Assembly (NCBI GenBank): GCA_943326015.2
Contig: CALPRQ020000022.1
Location: 1 to 61,974 of the forward strand
Origin: Chitinophaga pinensis
GTDB taxonomy: Bacteria; Pseudomonadota; Gammaproteobacteria; Burkholderiales; Burkholderiaceae_C
Direction of reading: 5' to 3'
Length of the DNA: 61,974 nucleotides
Under the pieces are notes generated by a model. It did not search any database. It was not told the origin of the DNA and saw only the letters and a program-made list of their open reading frames with translations. Positions within the stretch are counted from its first letter, which is position 1. Every line of letters begins with the position of its first letter. A program made the translations under genes and the position numbers. Of the stretch, positions 9,025 through 18,477 are shown piece by piece.

Positions 9025-11766
9025 TTATTCGGGGGTGCCCAGAGGCAGCCAGAAGCCGAAGCAGGCACCCTGCCCCGGTGACGAGCGCAGCCACAGCTGG
9101 CCGCCGAAATGCTCGACGATCTGGCGGCTGATCGGCAGGCCCAGGCCGGTGCCCTGCGGGCGGTGGCTGCTGTCGCCGCCCTGGCGGAATTTCTCGAACA
9201 CCAGCGCCTGCTGCTCTGGCGGCACTCCGGGTCCATTGTCCTGCACTTCGACCTGCACGCGGTCCTCGCTTTGCACGAGACTGACCCGGATGCGGCCGTT
9301 GCCACCCGGCACGAACTTGGCCGCGTTCGAGAGCAGGTTCAGCATGACCTGGGTCAGGCGGTCGGCGTCGGCGCGCAGGATCACGGGCTGGGCCGGCAGG
9401 TCCAGCTCCAGCCGGGCGCCACGCTCGCGCAGCAGCTCGGTGACGGTCTGCGCGCTGCGGCGGATCAGCTCGGCGAGGTCGAGCTCGGCGTTGTGCCACT
9501 CGGCATGACCGGACTCGATCTTGGCCAGGTCGAGTACCTGGTTGACGAGCCGGCCCAGGCGCTCGGTCTCGGCCACGATGATGGCCAGGAAGGTCTCGCG
9601 CTGCTGCCGGTCCATCGATTCGGCGCCGGTCTCACCCTGTCGCGCATCGTCCAGCATCAACTCGGCCAAGGCACGGATCGAGGTCAGCGGTGTGCGCAGC
9701 TCATGCGTGACCGAGGACATGAAGTCGTCCTTGAGCCGGTCCAGGCTCTTGAGCTGCTGGTTGGCTGCGCGCAGCTCGGCGCTGGCGCGTTCGAGCGAGA
9801 GCGACTTTTCTTCCAGCTCGCGCGAGTGCAGCAGCAGGCGCTTGGCCTCCTCGACCATGCCGAGCAGGTCGTCGAGCGCCAGCGCCTCCTCCTCGACCAC
9901 CGAGGCGACCATGACGCGGGCCGAAGCGCTGCCGATCGCGCCGGTGAGCTGGGTCTCGACGAAATGGACCAGCTCGGCATCGGCCTGCAATCGCTCGATC
10001 GGGTCGACTCCGCGTTGGCGGGCAAAACGCTCGAACAGTTCGCGCGCCCGGCCGGCTCCCAGAAAGCGCTCGGCCAGCGCCAGCAGGCTGGCGACGCTGG
10101 CCTGGCCGCGCCAGAACACTGGCTGCAACTGGCTGCTGCGCTCGAACACATCGACGAACAGCAGCGCCTGGCTGGCCTCGGCCACCGAGGGACTGCGCCA
10201 GAGCGAAACGCCGACGTACAGACTGGCGTTGCCGAGCAGGCTCCAGAACAGGGAATGGGTCAAATTGTCCAGGCCGGTCAGGCCGAACAAGGCCTCCGGC
10301 CTGAGCCAGGCCAGGCCCCAGGGGCCATCGCGCAGAAAGGCGTCCGGCAGCCAGCCCGACTTGGCCAGCGAAGGCAGCATCAGCGTGTAGCTCCAGAGTG
10401 CAAAGCCCGCCAGCAGACCGGCCAGCGCGCCATTTCGGGTGGCGCCGCGCCAGTACATGCCGCCCAGCAGCGCCGGCGCGAACTGTGACACCGCGGCAAA
10501 GCTGATCAGGCCGATGCTGACCAGGGCATAGGCCTCGCCGGCCAGGCGGTAATAGAGGTAACCCAGCAGCATCACGGCCAGGATGGCCAGCCGGCGCGTG
10601 TTGAGGATGGCGCGTGTCAGGTCGCTGCCACCCTCGGACCAGCGGCGCGTGCGCAGCAGCACCGGCACCACCAGGTCGTTGCAGACCATGGTCGAGACGG
10701 CGATGGTCTCGACGATCACCATGCCGGTGGCGGCCGACAGACCCCCGACGAAGGCCAGCAAGGCGAGGGCCGGCTGGCCCTGGCTCAACGGCAGCGAGAG
10801 CACGAAGGTCTCGGGGTCGGCCAGGCCGGGGCCGAAATGCAGCAGGCCGCCGAGCGCGATCGGCAGCACGAACAGGTTGATCAGCAGCAGGTAGAGCGGA
10901 AAGACCCAGGCGGCGCGGCGCAGGTGACGCTCGTCGACGTTCTCGACCACCATGATCTGGAACTGGCGCGGCAGCAAGAGCACCGACAGCATGGCCAGCA
11001 GCGTCAGCGCGAACCATTGCGGGTGGTCGAATCCGCCGTCCAGGCCTGGCGCGAACAGGCGGGCCAGCTCGGGCCTGGCCAGGGCGCGCTCGAAGAGGTC
11101 GCCCACGCCGTCGAACAGGCCCCAGCTGACATAGCCACCGATGGCCAGGAAAGCCAGCAGCTTGACGACCGACTCGAAGGCGACTGCGGCGACCATGCCC
11201 TCGTGGCGCTCGCTGCTGTCGAGGTGACGCGCGCCGAACACCATGGTGAAACCGGCCAGCGCCAACGCGAGATAGAAAGTACCCTCCTGCCACCAGACGC
11301 GCTGCGGCGCGTGGGCTCCAGGCAGCGCCGTCAGGACATCGTAGGCGACCGATACGCCCTTGAGCTGCAAGGCGATGTAGGGCACGATGCCGACCACCGT
11401 GATCAGCGTGACCAGTCCAGCCAGCAGCGGGCTCTTGCCATAGCGGCTGGCGATGAAATCGGCGATCGAGGTGATGCGATAGCGCTTGGCAATGCGCAGC
11501 ATCTTGCGCAGCACCAGCCAGGCCAGCAGCATGGCCAGCATCGGACCCAGATAGATCGGCAGGAACCAGACGCCGGTGCTGGCGGCCCGGCCCACGCTGC
11601 CGAAATAGGTCCAGGCGCTGCAATAGACCGCGATCGAGAGCGCGTAGACCCAAGGGCTGGCAATGATCGAGCGGCCAGCGGCCGCGCGCCGATCACCATA
11701 AGCCGCGACGGCGAACAGCGTCAGCAGATAGGTCAGCGAAACGGCGACGATCAGCAGCGGCGACAT
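9025..11766 (-). CDS. CrbS/CbrA-like hybrid: sodium/solute symporter-type sensor histidine kinase
   Basis: 913 residues. Residues 1 to about 490 form a 13-helix sodium:solute symporter domain (MSPLLIVAVSLTYLL, SAWTYFGSVGRAAS). A soluble linker follows, then a complete kinase: H-box SSVTHELRTPLTSI near residue 685, N-box MLNLLSNAAKF, and G-boxes DNGPGVPP and GTGLGLPI. The family includes CrbS (acetate switch, controls acetyl-CoA synthetase) and CbrA (histidine/carbon-nitrogen balance). actP lies 4.5 kb away in the same neighbourhood, which favours an acetate-type role, but the ligand is inferred. It is first or second in a minus-strand unit with a small membrane protein upstream and a receiver downstream. 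Confidence 0.92.
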   Translation of the reverse strand: MSPLLIVAVSLTYLLTLFAVAAYGDRRAAAGRSIIASPWVYALSIAVYCSAWTYFGSVGRAASTGVWFLPIYLGPMLAMLLAWLVLRKMLRIAKRYRITSIADFIASRYGKSPLLAGLVTLITVVGIVPYIALQLKGVSVAYDVLTALPGAHAPQRVWWQEGTFYLALALAGFTMVFGARHLDSSERHEGMVAAVAFESVVKLLAFLAIGGYVSWGLFDGVGDLFERALARPELARLFAPGLDGGFDHPQWFALTLLAMLSVLLLPRQFQIMVVENVDERHLRRAAWVFPLYLLLINLFVLPIALGGLLHFGPGLADPETFVLSLPLSQGQPALALLAFVGGLSAATGMVIVETIAVSTMVCNDLVVPVLLRTRRWSEGGSDLTRAILNTRRLAILAVMLLGYLYYRLAGEAYALVSIGLISFAAVSQFAPALLGGMYWRGATRNGALAGLLAGFALWSYTLMLPSLAKSGWLPDAFLRDGPWGLAWLRPEALFGLTGLDNLTHSLFWSLLGNASLYVGVSLWRSPSVAEASQALLFVDVFERSSQLQPVFWRGQASVASLLALAERFLGAGRARELFERFARQRGVDPIERLQADAELVHFVETQLTGAIGSASARVMVASVVEEEALALDDLLGMVEEAKRLLLHSRELEEKSLSLERASAELRAANQQLKSLDRLKDDFMSSVTHELRTPLTSIRALAELMLDDARQGETGAESMDRQQRETFLAIIVAETERLGRLVNQVLDLAKIESGHAEWHNAELDLAELIRRSAQTVTELLRERGARLELDLPAQPVILRADADRLTQVMLNLLSNAAKFVPGGNGRIRVSLVQSEDRVQVEVQDNGPGVPPEQQALVFEKFRQGGDSSHRPQGTGLGLPISRQIVEHFGGQLWLRSSPGQGACFGFWLPLGTPE

Positions 11767-11793
11767 GGGGCGAGATTCCGGCCAGCCGGACTC

Positions 11794-11991
11794 TCAGTCC
11801 GGGCGGCGCTCCATGAGCCAGGCCAGCGCCGCGATCAGCAGGGCCCAGAGCACGAACAGCGCGAGCGGAAACAGCGGCAGCCCCCAGAGCAGCGCCTCGC
11901 GGTTCCAGAGCGCGATCAGGGGGTAGTTGAGCAGCAGGCAGCCGGCCACGAACAGCGCCAGCAGGCGTTGCGATTCCAGTTTCTGCTTCAT
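11794..11991 (-). CDS. small two-helix membrane protein upstream of the CrbS-like kinase
   Basis: 65 residues, starting MKQKLESQRLLALF. Two hydrophobic segments (about 10-25 and 35-58) end in ERRPD. It lies 27 bases before the kinase gene. Small membrane proteins of this kind often precede symporter-type proteins, as DUF485 YjcH precedes ActP, and may help assemble the transporter domain. The sequence is not clearly DUF485. The role is inferred from position only. Confidence 0.7.
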   Translation of the reverse strand: MKQKLESQRLLALFVAGCLLLNYPLIALWNREALLWGLPLFPLALFVLWALLIAALAWLMERRPD

Positions 11992-12022
11992 GCTCAGTCT
12001 CCGTCTTGCATCGTTGGCGTAC

Positions 12023-12117
12023 TTGGCGCCAACTTATTGTCCATTTTGCATCCGAAGCGCTTACCCACCACTTACTGTGCGAATCAGGGCTGGATTCGTT
12101 CGTCCGGGTGCAAAATG
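12023..12117. promoter_or_regulatory. candidate operators between divergent signalling operons
   Basis: The 162-base gap between the CrbS-side genes and the DUF294 gene holds a perfect 10-bp palindrome TTGGCGCCAA (12023-12032). It also holds an inverted pair, CATTTTGCA (12042-12050) and TGCAAAATG (12109-12117). They look like regulator sites for the divergent promoters. No regulator is identified and no -10/-35 is convincing. Confidence 0.3.
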
Positions 12118-12153
12118 TCAGCAGCAAGATCGCATGCTGCGCTGAATTCCAAG

Positions 12154-13977
12154 ATGCCCGACACTTTCAATTTTTCTGCTTCCCCGTTCGACTGCCTGAA
12201 CCCCGATGAGCGCCGCCTGGTGCGCCACAGCGTGGACCTGGGCTACTACCGCGAGGGCGACACCCTGCTGGCCCCCGGCATGACACCGACCCACCTGTTC
12301 GTCGTGATCAAGGGCCATGTGGCGCAGTGGGACGGCGAGGAACTGGTCGCGACCTTCGGGCCGGATGACTGCTTCGATGGCCGCGCGCTGCTGGCGGGCA
12401 AGGTCAGCGACCGCTTCATTGCCGCCGAGGAGGTGGTGGCCTACGAGCTCAAGGCACAGGCCGTGACCGAGCTGATCGCCTCCAACGCGGGCTTCGGCGC
12501 CTTGCTGTTTGCCGACCTGGGCCAGCGCCTGGGCGCCCTGTCGCAGCGCCAGGACCAGCATCAGCTGCAGGCGCTGACGCTGGCGCGCGTGGACGAGGCC
12601 TATCTGCGACCGGCGCGCGAGGTCGATGCGCGCGATGACATCGTCTCGGTCGCTCGCATCCTGCATACCGAGCGAACCAACAACGTGCTGGTGCGCGACA
12701 CCAGCGGCGATCCGCCCCGGCTGGGCCTCTTCACCGTGGCCAGGCTCTCGCAAGCCATCCTGGACGGACGTCCGCTCGACCAGCTACCGGTGGGCGACCT
12801 GACCGACTACCCGCTGCTGACGGTGCAGCGCTCGGACCAGATCGGCGACGCGATGACGCTGATGCTGAGTCACCGCGCGCACCGGGTGGTGGTGCTCGAC
12901 GGCGAGCAGATCGTTGGCGTGCTCGAAGCGCTCGACCTGTTCAGCTTCCTGTCCAACCACTCGCACCTGATCAGCGTCCAGATCGAGCAGGCGCAGGACC
13001 TGGAAGCCCTGAGCCAGGCCGCCGCGCAGATCACCCGCATGATCACGCTGATGCAGCGCAGCGGCATGCGGGTGACGCTGATCGCCAAACTGGTGCAGCA
13101 GCTCAACGCGCAGCTGTTCGAGCGCGCCTGGCAGATGATCGCGCCCCCGGAGCTGGTCGCCAACAGCTGCCTGTTCGTGATGGGCAGCGAGGGCCGTGGC
13201 GAACAGCTGCTCAAGACCGATCAGGACAACGGCCTGATCCTGCGCGACGGCTACACGCCTCCGGTCGAGCTGGGCGCGATCTGCGAGCGCTTCTCGCAGG
13301 CGCTGGCGAGTTTTGGCTACCCCGAATGTCCGGGCCGCATCATGGTCAGCAACCCCGACTGGCGCGCGTCGCAGGCCGATTTCTCGCGCCAGGCGCGCGA
13401 GTGGCTGATCCTGCCCGACCCCGACAGCCTGATGAAGCTGGCGATCTTCATGGATGCGCACGCGGTCTGCGGTGATACCGGGCTGCTGCTGCAGGCGCGT
13501 GACGCCGTGCTGGCACTGGCCCCTGACAACCAGCTGGTGCTGGGGCGCTTCGCCTCGGTGATCACGGCCTTCGGCGAGAGCCAGGGCTGGTGGAACAAGC
13601 TGTTCTCGCTCGGCGATGCCGACGCCGGGCTGGACATCAAGCGCGAGGGGATTTTCCCGCTGGTACACGGCATCCGCAGCCTGGCGCTGGCGCGTCGACT
13701 GGCCGATACCGGCACCGCCGCCCGCATCGCGGCACTGGTCGCCGACGGCACGCTGGACGCCAAGATGGGATCGGAACTGACCGAGAGCCTGAGCTTCTTC
13801 ATGGGGCTCAAGCTCAAGGCCGGGCTGACCGAGCTCGACACCGGACGCGCGGTCACCGGGCGCATCGATCCGGCCAGGCTGAGCTCGCTGGAGCGCGACC
13901 TGCTCAAGGACACGCTGGCCGCCGTCAAGCGCTTCAAGGCCCTGCTGCGCCACCGTTTTCACCTGGACGCGATGTGA
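12154..13977 (+). CDS. CNB-CBS-DUF294 putative nucleotidyltransferase signalling protein
   Basis: 607 residues. Order: cyclic-nucleotide-binding-type beta barrel (about 10-125), paired CBS domains (about 150-280, with VVVLDGEQIVGVLEALDLF), DUF294 nucleotidyltransferase-like domain (GSEGRGEQLLKTDQDNGLIL, the GS..E...TDQDN signature as in GlnD/GlnE folds), and a helical C-terminal substrate-binding-like domain (about 470-607). The start at 12154 (MPDTFNFSASPFDCL) is the first one after the divergent promoter region. Such genes recur beside actP-type symporters and exonuclease genes in Proteobacteria. Its stop overlaps the ATG of the exonuclease-like gene by one base. Confidence 0.85.
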   Translation: MPDTFNFSASPFDCLNPDERRLVRHSVDLGYYREGDTLLAPGMTPTHLFVVIKGHVAQWDGEELVATFGPDDCFDGRALLAGKVSDRFIAAEEVVAYELKAQAVTELIASNAGFGALLFADLGQRLGALSQRQDQHQLQALTLARVDEAYLRPAREVDARDDIVSVARILHTERTNNVLVRDTSGDPPRLGLFTVARLSQAILDGRPLDQLPVGDLTDYPLLTVQRSDQIGDAMTLMLSHRAHRVVVLDGEQIVGVLEALDLFSFLSNHSHLISVQIEQAQDLEALSQAAAQITRMITLMQRSGMRVTLIAKLVQQLNAQLFERAWQMIAPPELVANSCLFVMGSEGRGEQLLKTDQDNGLILRDGYTPPVELGAICERFSQALASFGYPECPGRIMVSNPDWRASQADFSRQAREWLILPDPDSLMKLAIFMDAHAVCGDTGLLLQARDAVLALAPDNQLVLGRFASVITAFGESQGWWNKLFSLGDADAGLDIKREGIFPLVHGIRSLALARRLADTGTAARIAALVADGTLDAKMGSELTESLSFFMGLKLKAGLTELDTGRAVTGRIDPARLSSLERDLLKDTLAAVKRFKALLRHRFHLDAM

Positions 13978-14630
13978 TGGAAAACCCGCTTTCCCCCGCT
14001 CGCCTGGCCGGCGCGATCCGGCGCGAATGGCGGCTGCGCCACCTCAGCCAGGCCCGTTACGGCTTCCTGTTCGATCCCGCGCCGGAGAACGAATGGGTCT
14101 CGCTGGCCTGCGCGACCACCGGCCATGACCAGGAAACAGATCAGGTCCTGTCGCTCTGCGCGGTGCGCGTCCGCGGCCACCGGGTGCTGAGCAGCGACCG
14201 GCTGGAGCTGCTGCTGCGCCCCGACGGCCCGGTTCCCGCTGAATCGCTGCGCCGGCATCGACTGCGCGAACAGGACCTCGCGCAGGGCTTGCCAGCGGCA
14301 GAGGCGGCGGATGAGCTGCTGCATTTCGTCGGCAGCCGCCCGCTGCTGGGCTACTACCTCGAATTCGACGTCGCGATGCTGGACCAGATCGTCAAGCCAG
14401 TGATCGGCATCGGATTGCCGCAGGAGCAGGTGGAAGTCTCGTCGCTCTACTACGACTGGCGCCTGCACCAGCTGCCGCCCTACCAGCAGGACGGCGTAAA
14501 CATCGACCTGCGCTATTCGACGATGCTGCAGGCGCTGGACCTGCCCGAGCGCGAGTCGCCCGATCCGCTCGATCGCGCCGTGCTGACGGCGCTGGCCTTC
14601 ATCAAGCTGCGGCAACTGGCGACTGGCTGA
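13977..14630 (+). CDS. exonuclease-fold protein with degenerate ExoI motif
   Basis: 217 residues, an RNase-H-like 3'-5' exonuclease fold usually annotated as the partner of DUF294 proteins. ExoII (LLGYYLEFDVAML) and an ExoIII-like stretch (ESPDPLDRAVLTALAF) keep their aspartates. But the ExoI segment reads WVSLACATTGHD where active enzymes have DxETTG, so both ExoI acidic residues are replaced by alanine, and the ExoIII His is also missing. It is translationally coupled (ATG overlaps the upstream TGA) to the DUF294 gene. Likely catalytically dead or altered; a regulatory or binding role is possible. Confidence 0.8.
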   Translation: MENPLSPARLAGAIRREWRLRHLSQARYGFLFDPAPENEWVSLACATTGHDQETDQVLSLCAVRVRGHRVLSSDRLELLLRPDGPVPAESLRRHRLREQDLAQGLPAAEAADELLHFVGSRPLLGYYLEFDVAMLDQIVKPVIGIGLPQEQVEVSSLYYDWRLHQLPPYQQDGVNIDLRYSTMLQALDLPERESPDPLDRAVLTALAFIKLRQLATG

Positions 14631-14674
14631 AGACCGAGCTGCCGAGATCGGCCTGCAGATCGCGCAAATCCGTA

Positions 14675-16114
14675 TCAGTCGATCCGCTGTGGCGCAGGCG
14701 TGCGGTCGGCTTGCATACGGGCCGCAGCGACGACAGCCAGCACGGATACCGCCGCCAGCAGCAGGAAGCCCTGCGAGTACGCAGCCTGCAGCCCGGCGGC
14801 GGAAGTCCCATGCACCAACTCGCGCCACTGCACGAAGACCGCGACGACCGCGATGCCGACCACGCCACCGAGCTGGCGCGCGTAGCTGCTGACAACGGCT
14901 GCCTGTCCGAGCTGGCTGGCGCCGACATGGCGCAGCGCCGCGAGGTTGAGCGCAGGCAGGATCAGCCCGAGTCCGATGCGCCCGACGATGGTCGCAGCGA
15001 TGATCTCGGAGTAGCTGATGTGACCCGCTTCGACCGCGAACGCGACGAACGAGGCGCCAAAGGCCAGCAATCCGGCCAGCGTCACCCGTTTCGGGGGATA
15101 GCGGTCGACCAGGCGGCCCGCCAGCGGCAGCGTCAGCACCAGCGCGATACCCGAAGGCAGCAGCGCCAGGCCAGCCTCGGCAGCCTGGTAGGACAGCACG
15201 TTCTGCAGGAAGACCGGGATCAGGTAGGTGGACGCATAGAGCCCGAATCCATACGAGAACGACACCAGGCTGCCCATCGCGAAGGTGCGATCGCCAAACA
15301 GCTTGAGCTGGATCAACGGGGCGTCGAGCCGGCGCGCGTGGCGCCAGAACAGCAGCACAGCAGCCAGCGCCAGGCCGAGCTGGCCCAGCGTCCAGGGCGA
15401 CAACAGCCCGCTGTGCTGCAAGCTGGCGACCCCCTCGACCAGTGCGACGGTCGCCAGTGACAGCCAGCCCAGGCCGATCCAGTCAAAGCGCCGCGCGGCG
15501 AGCTCGCGCGGCAGCGGCAGCAGGTAGAGCGCAGCGCCGCCGGCAAGCAGGCTGAACGGCAGCCCAAGCAGGAAGATCGCCTCCCAGCCGAAGCGCTCGA
15601 GCAGCAGGCCGCCTAGCGCAGGCGCGATGGCCGGAGTCAGCGCGATGCTGAAAGTCAGCAGTCCCGACGCCCGGCCCTGGATCTCGCGCGGGAACAGGCG
15701 CATCAGCGCCAGCATGGCGATCGGCTGCAGCACGCCCGCGGCCAGCCCCTGGACGACGCGCGCCAGCACGACGAGTGCGAAGCTGGGCGCAAAAAAGCCG
15801 AAAACGCTCGCGGCCATCAGCGTGAGCTGCGCGACGAGAAAGACGCGGCGCAAGCCTATGCGGTCCAGCAGCCAGGAGGTCGGCAACATCCCGACCGCCA
15901 TCGCCGCCATGAAGCCCGTCATCGCCCATTGCACCTGCTCCTGGCCGATGCCGAAATGGCGCATCATCGCGGGCACCGCGACGTTGAAGCTCGACGTGCT
16001 CAAGACGCCGGCCACCGTCCCCAGACCAATGACCGCCAGCACGATCCATTTGAATGCGGCGCCGTGACGCCGGGACAGGTCATCGTAGGTGGCGGGGCTG
16101 GGGCGAAGTGACAT
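14675..16114 (-). CDS. MFS drug-efflux-type transporter (DHA2 family)
   Basis: 479 residues with about 14 hydrophobic segments. The motif-A region WLLDRIGLRRVFL and the motif-C region LTPAIAPALGGLLLERFGW are those of DHA2 (EmrB/QacA-like) proton-driven exporters. The start at 16114 (MSLRPSPATYDDL) is preferred to an upstream in-frame ATG because family members begin shortly before the first helix (WIVLAVIGLGTVAG). It is convergent with the exonuclease-like gene and follows the actP terminator. Substrate unknown. Confidence 0.85.
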   Translation of the reverse strand: MSLRPSPATYDDLSRRHGAAFKWIVLAVIGLGTVAGVLSTSSFNVAVPAMMRHFGIGQEQVQWAMTGFMAAMAVGMLPTSWLLDRIGLRRVFLVAQLTLMAASVFGFFAPSFALVVLARVVQGLAAGVLQPIAMLALMRLFPREIQGRASGLLTFSIALTPAIAPALGGLLLERFGWEAIFLLGLPFSLLAGGAALYLLPLPRELAARRFDWIGLGWLSLATVALVEGVASLQHSGLLSPWTLGQLGLALAAVLLFWRHARRLDAPLIQLKLFGDRTFAMGSLVSFSYGFGLYASTYLIPVFLQNVLSYQAAEAGLALLPSGIALVLTLPLAGRLVDRYPPKRVTLAGLLAFGASFVAFAVEAGHISYSEIIAATIVGRIGLGLILPALNLAALRHVGASQLGQAAVVSSYARQLGGVVGIAVVAVFVQWRELVHGTSAAGLQAAYSQGFLLLAAVSVLAVVAAARMQADRTPAPQRID

Positions 16115-16216
16115 GGCGTTTTCAATCAGGCCGAGACCGGCAGGCAAAACGGAATGCGCCGGTTGTGAGTCCAGTGACGAAGTATGACAGCGCCACCTTC
16201 ATCATCGCGCCCGCAC

Positions 16217-16254
16217 AAAGAAAAACCGGACCCCCGAAAGGGTCCGGTTTTTCT
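16217..16254. terminator. bidirectional rho-independent terminator after actP
   Basis: A near-perfect hairpin with stem AAAAACCGGACCC / GGGTCCGGTTTTT and a 5-base loop lies about 35 bases past the actP stop. A-run and T-run flank it on both sides, so it can work in either direction. Confidence 0.9.
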
Positions 16255-16287
16255 TGCCGGGAAGCGGGCCAGGCCCGCTCGGTCGGA

Positions 16288-18018
16288 TCAGTGACCCGAT
16301 GCGCCCGAAGCACCCAGACCGGTCTCGGAGCGGACCTTCTGCACAGCGAAGGCAGCGCGCTCGTTGGCGGCGTCCTGGCTGCGGTCGAGGATCGAGAACA
16401 GCCAGATGCCGACGAAGCCGATGGTCATCGAGAACAGCGCGGGCGAGCTGTACGGGAACCAGGCCGAGCCCTTGGGGTTACCCAGCGTGACTTCCCAGAC
16501 CGAGGGCGACACGACGGTCAGCGCGACGGAGGAGATCAGGCCCAGGAAGCCACCGATCACGGCGCCCTTGGTGGTGCAGTCCTTCCACAGCACGCTCATG
16601 AAGAGCACCGGGAAGTTGGCCGAAGCGGCAATCGCGAAGGCCAGCGAGACCATGAAGGCGATGTTCTGCTTCTCGAACGCGATACCCAGGGTCACGGCCA
16701 GCGCGCCGAGGGCCAGCGTGGTCATGCGCGAGACCTTGAGCTCGGAAGCGCTGTCAGCCTTGCCTTGCTTGAACACGGTGGCGTACAGGTCATGCGAGAC
16801 GGCGGAGGCGCCCGACAGGGTCAGACCCGCGACCACGGCCAGGATGGTCGCGAAGGCCACGGCCGAGATGAAGCCGTAGAACACGTTGCCACCGACGGTC
16901 TTGGCGACCAGCACGGCTGCCATGTTGGCGGTACCGGCACCACCCAGGATAATGCCCTTGGCGACATCGGCCATTTCGGGGTTGGTCAGCACCAGGGTGA
17001 TGGCGCCGAAGCCGATGATGAAGATCAGTACGTAGAAGTAACCGATCCAGGTGGTGGCCCAGAACACCGACTTGCGGGCTTCCTTGGCGTCCGGCACGGT
17101 GAAGAAGCGCATCAGGATATGCGGCAGACCGGCGGTACCGAACATCAGCGCCATGCCGAAGCTGATCGCGGAGATCGGGTCCTTGATGAAGCCGCCCGGG
17201 CCCATGATGGACAGACCAGCCTTGGCCGCTTCTTCAGGCGTCTTGCCAGCGTTGGCAGCGATGGCGGTCTTGACCTCGACGCCCTTGGCGAACAACGCTT
17301 CCAAGCTGAAGCCGTACTGCGCCATCACCATGATGGCCATGAAGGTCACGCCGGCGAGCAGCAGGCAGGCCTTGATGATCTGCACCCAGGTGGTGGCGGT
17401 CATGCCGCCGAACAGCACGTAGACCATCATCAGCGCGCCAACGATGACCACGGCCATCCAGTACTCGAGACCGAACAGCAGCTTGATCAGCTGGCCGGCA
17501 CCGACCATCTGCGCGATCAGGTAGAAGGCGACCACGACCAGCGTGCCCGAGGCCGCGAAGGCGCGGATCGGGGTCTGCTTGAAGCGGTAGCCGGCCACGT
17601 CGGCGAAGGTGAACTTGCCCAGGTTGCGCAGGCGCTCGGCCATCAGGAAGGTGATGACGGGCCAGCCGACCAGGAAGCCGATCGAGTAGATCAGGCCGTC
17701 GTAGCCGTTGGCCATCACGGCGGCGGAAATACCCAGGAAGGAAGCGGCCGACATGTAGTCGCCCGCGATCGCCAGGCCGTTCTGGAAGCCGGTGATGCCG
17801 CCACCGCCGGTGTAGAAGTCGGCGGCCGACTTGGTCTTGGACGCCGCCCACTTGGTGATGTAGAGCGTGCCGCAGACGAACAGGCCGAACATCGCGATGG
17901 CGGTCCAGTTGGTCGCCTGCTTGGCGGCCTGGCCGACGTCAGCGCCGGCTGCATGGGCTGCGCCAGCGGCCGCGAGGACCAGCAGCGCGCCGAGGAATGC
18001 GCTCAGGTTTTTCTTCAT
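16288..18018 (-). CDS. actP: cation/acetate symporter
   Basis: 576 residues, a sodium:solute symporter. A signal-like N-terminus ([23 protein letters not shown]) precedes about 13 helices. The core [31 protein letters not shown] holds the Na+-binding and substrate-binding residues of ActP-type permeases. It imports acetate and other short carboxylates under low concentration. The start overlaps the yjcH stop by 4 bases. It forms an operon with yjcH ended by the hairpin at 16217-16254; acs is not in the window. Confidence 0.95.
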   Translation of the reverse strand: MKKNLSAFLGALLVLAAAGAAHAAGADVGQAAKQATNWTAIAMFGLFVCGTLYITKWAASKTKSAADFYTGGGGITGFQNGLAIAGDYMSAASFLGISAAVMANGYDGLIYSIGFLVGWPVITFLMAERLRNLGKFTFADVAGYRFKQTPIRAFAASGTLVVVAFYLIAQMVGAGQLIKLLFGLEYWMAVVIVGALMMVYVLFGGMTATTWVQIIKACLLLAGVTFMAIMVMAQYGFSLEALFAKGVEVKTAIAANAGKTPEEAAKAGLSIMGPGGFIKDPISAISFGMALMFGTAGLPHILMRFFTVPDAKEARKSVFWATTWIGYFYVLIFIIGFGAITLVLTNPEMADVAKGIILGGAGTANMAAVLVAKTVGGNVFYGFISAVAFATILAVVAGLTLSGASAVSHDLYATVFKQGKADSASELKVSRMTTLALGALAVTLGIAFEKQNIAFMVSLAFAIAASANFPVLFMSVLWKDCTTKGAVIGGFLGLISSVALTVVSPSVWEVTLGNPKGSAWFPYSSPALFSMTIGFVGIWLFSILDRSQDAANERAAFAVQKVRSETGLGASGASGH

Positions 18019-18323
18019 TTTGCGGCGTCCTTCAGGATTTCCTTGGTCAGCTCGTCGAACTCGCCGTTGGCGCGACGCACGTAGATGCCGGTGATCACGA
18101 TCGTGAAAATGATCACACCCATGCCGATCGGAATGCCGATCGAGGTCACGCCCGCGCCCAGGGGCTGGGCCAGGAAGGGCTTGTTGAAGGCGATCAGCGC
18201 GATGTAGCCGTAATAAACGACCAGCATCATGATGGACAGCAACACGCCGAAGCTGTTGCGCTTGGACTGAAGTTCCTGGTATTTTGGATTTTTCAGGATC
18301 TTGTCGACTACCGGATCACTCAT
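18015..18323 (-). CDS. yjcH: DUF485 inner-membrane protein, ActP partner
   Basis: 102 residues with two membrane helices (about 28-48 and 62-84) and the family N-terminus [15 protein letters not shown]. It always precedes actP and overlaps it by 4 bases here. A good ribosome site (GAGGAGA) lies just before the ATG at 18323. It is thought to assist the symporter; its exact job is not established. Confidence 0.93.
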   Translation of the reverse strand: MSDPVVDKILKNPKYQELQSKRNSFGVLLSIMMLVVYYGYIALIAFNKPFLAQPLGAGVTSIGIPIGMGVIIFTIVITGIYVRRANGEFDELTKEILKDAAK

Positions 18324-18373
18324 GGATGTCTCCTCTCATGGTGTGGATGGGGCTAAATGTTCATGTGCACTTG

Positions 18374-18383
18374 TCACATGTGA
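18374..18383. promoter_or_regulatory. palindromic candidate operator upstream of yjcH-actP
   Basis: TCACATGTGA is a perfect 10-bp palindrome about 50 bases upstream of the yjcH ATG, followed on the minus strand by a partial second copy (GTGACAAGTGCAC). It does not fit the CRP spacing (TGTGA-N6-TCACA). Regulator unknown. Confidence 0.28.
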
Positions 18384-18477
18384 TCCATTCTCAGGTTGGG
18401 TCTGACGGTCGCCTTACTAAGCCGGTCAGCTTGATCCCGTTCGCGGGTTTACCCTAGACGGGAATTACCCTGCCCCA

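Noticed and set aside
9109-12153. Long plus-strand open frames opposite the CrbS-like kinase, including an extension into the DUF294 gene
   Set aside because: Gln/Arg-rich reverse-frame translations with no motifs; the DUF294 protein has a natural start at 12154.
18370-18390. CRP site upstream of yjcH-actP
   Set aside because: The palindrome TCACATGTGA has the wrong spacing and half-site order for CRP.
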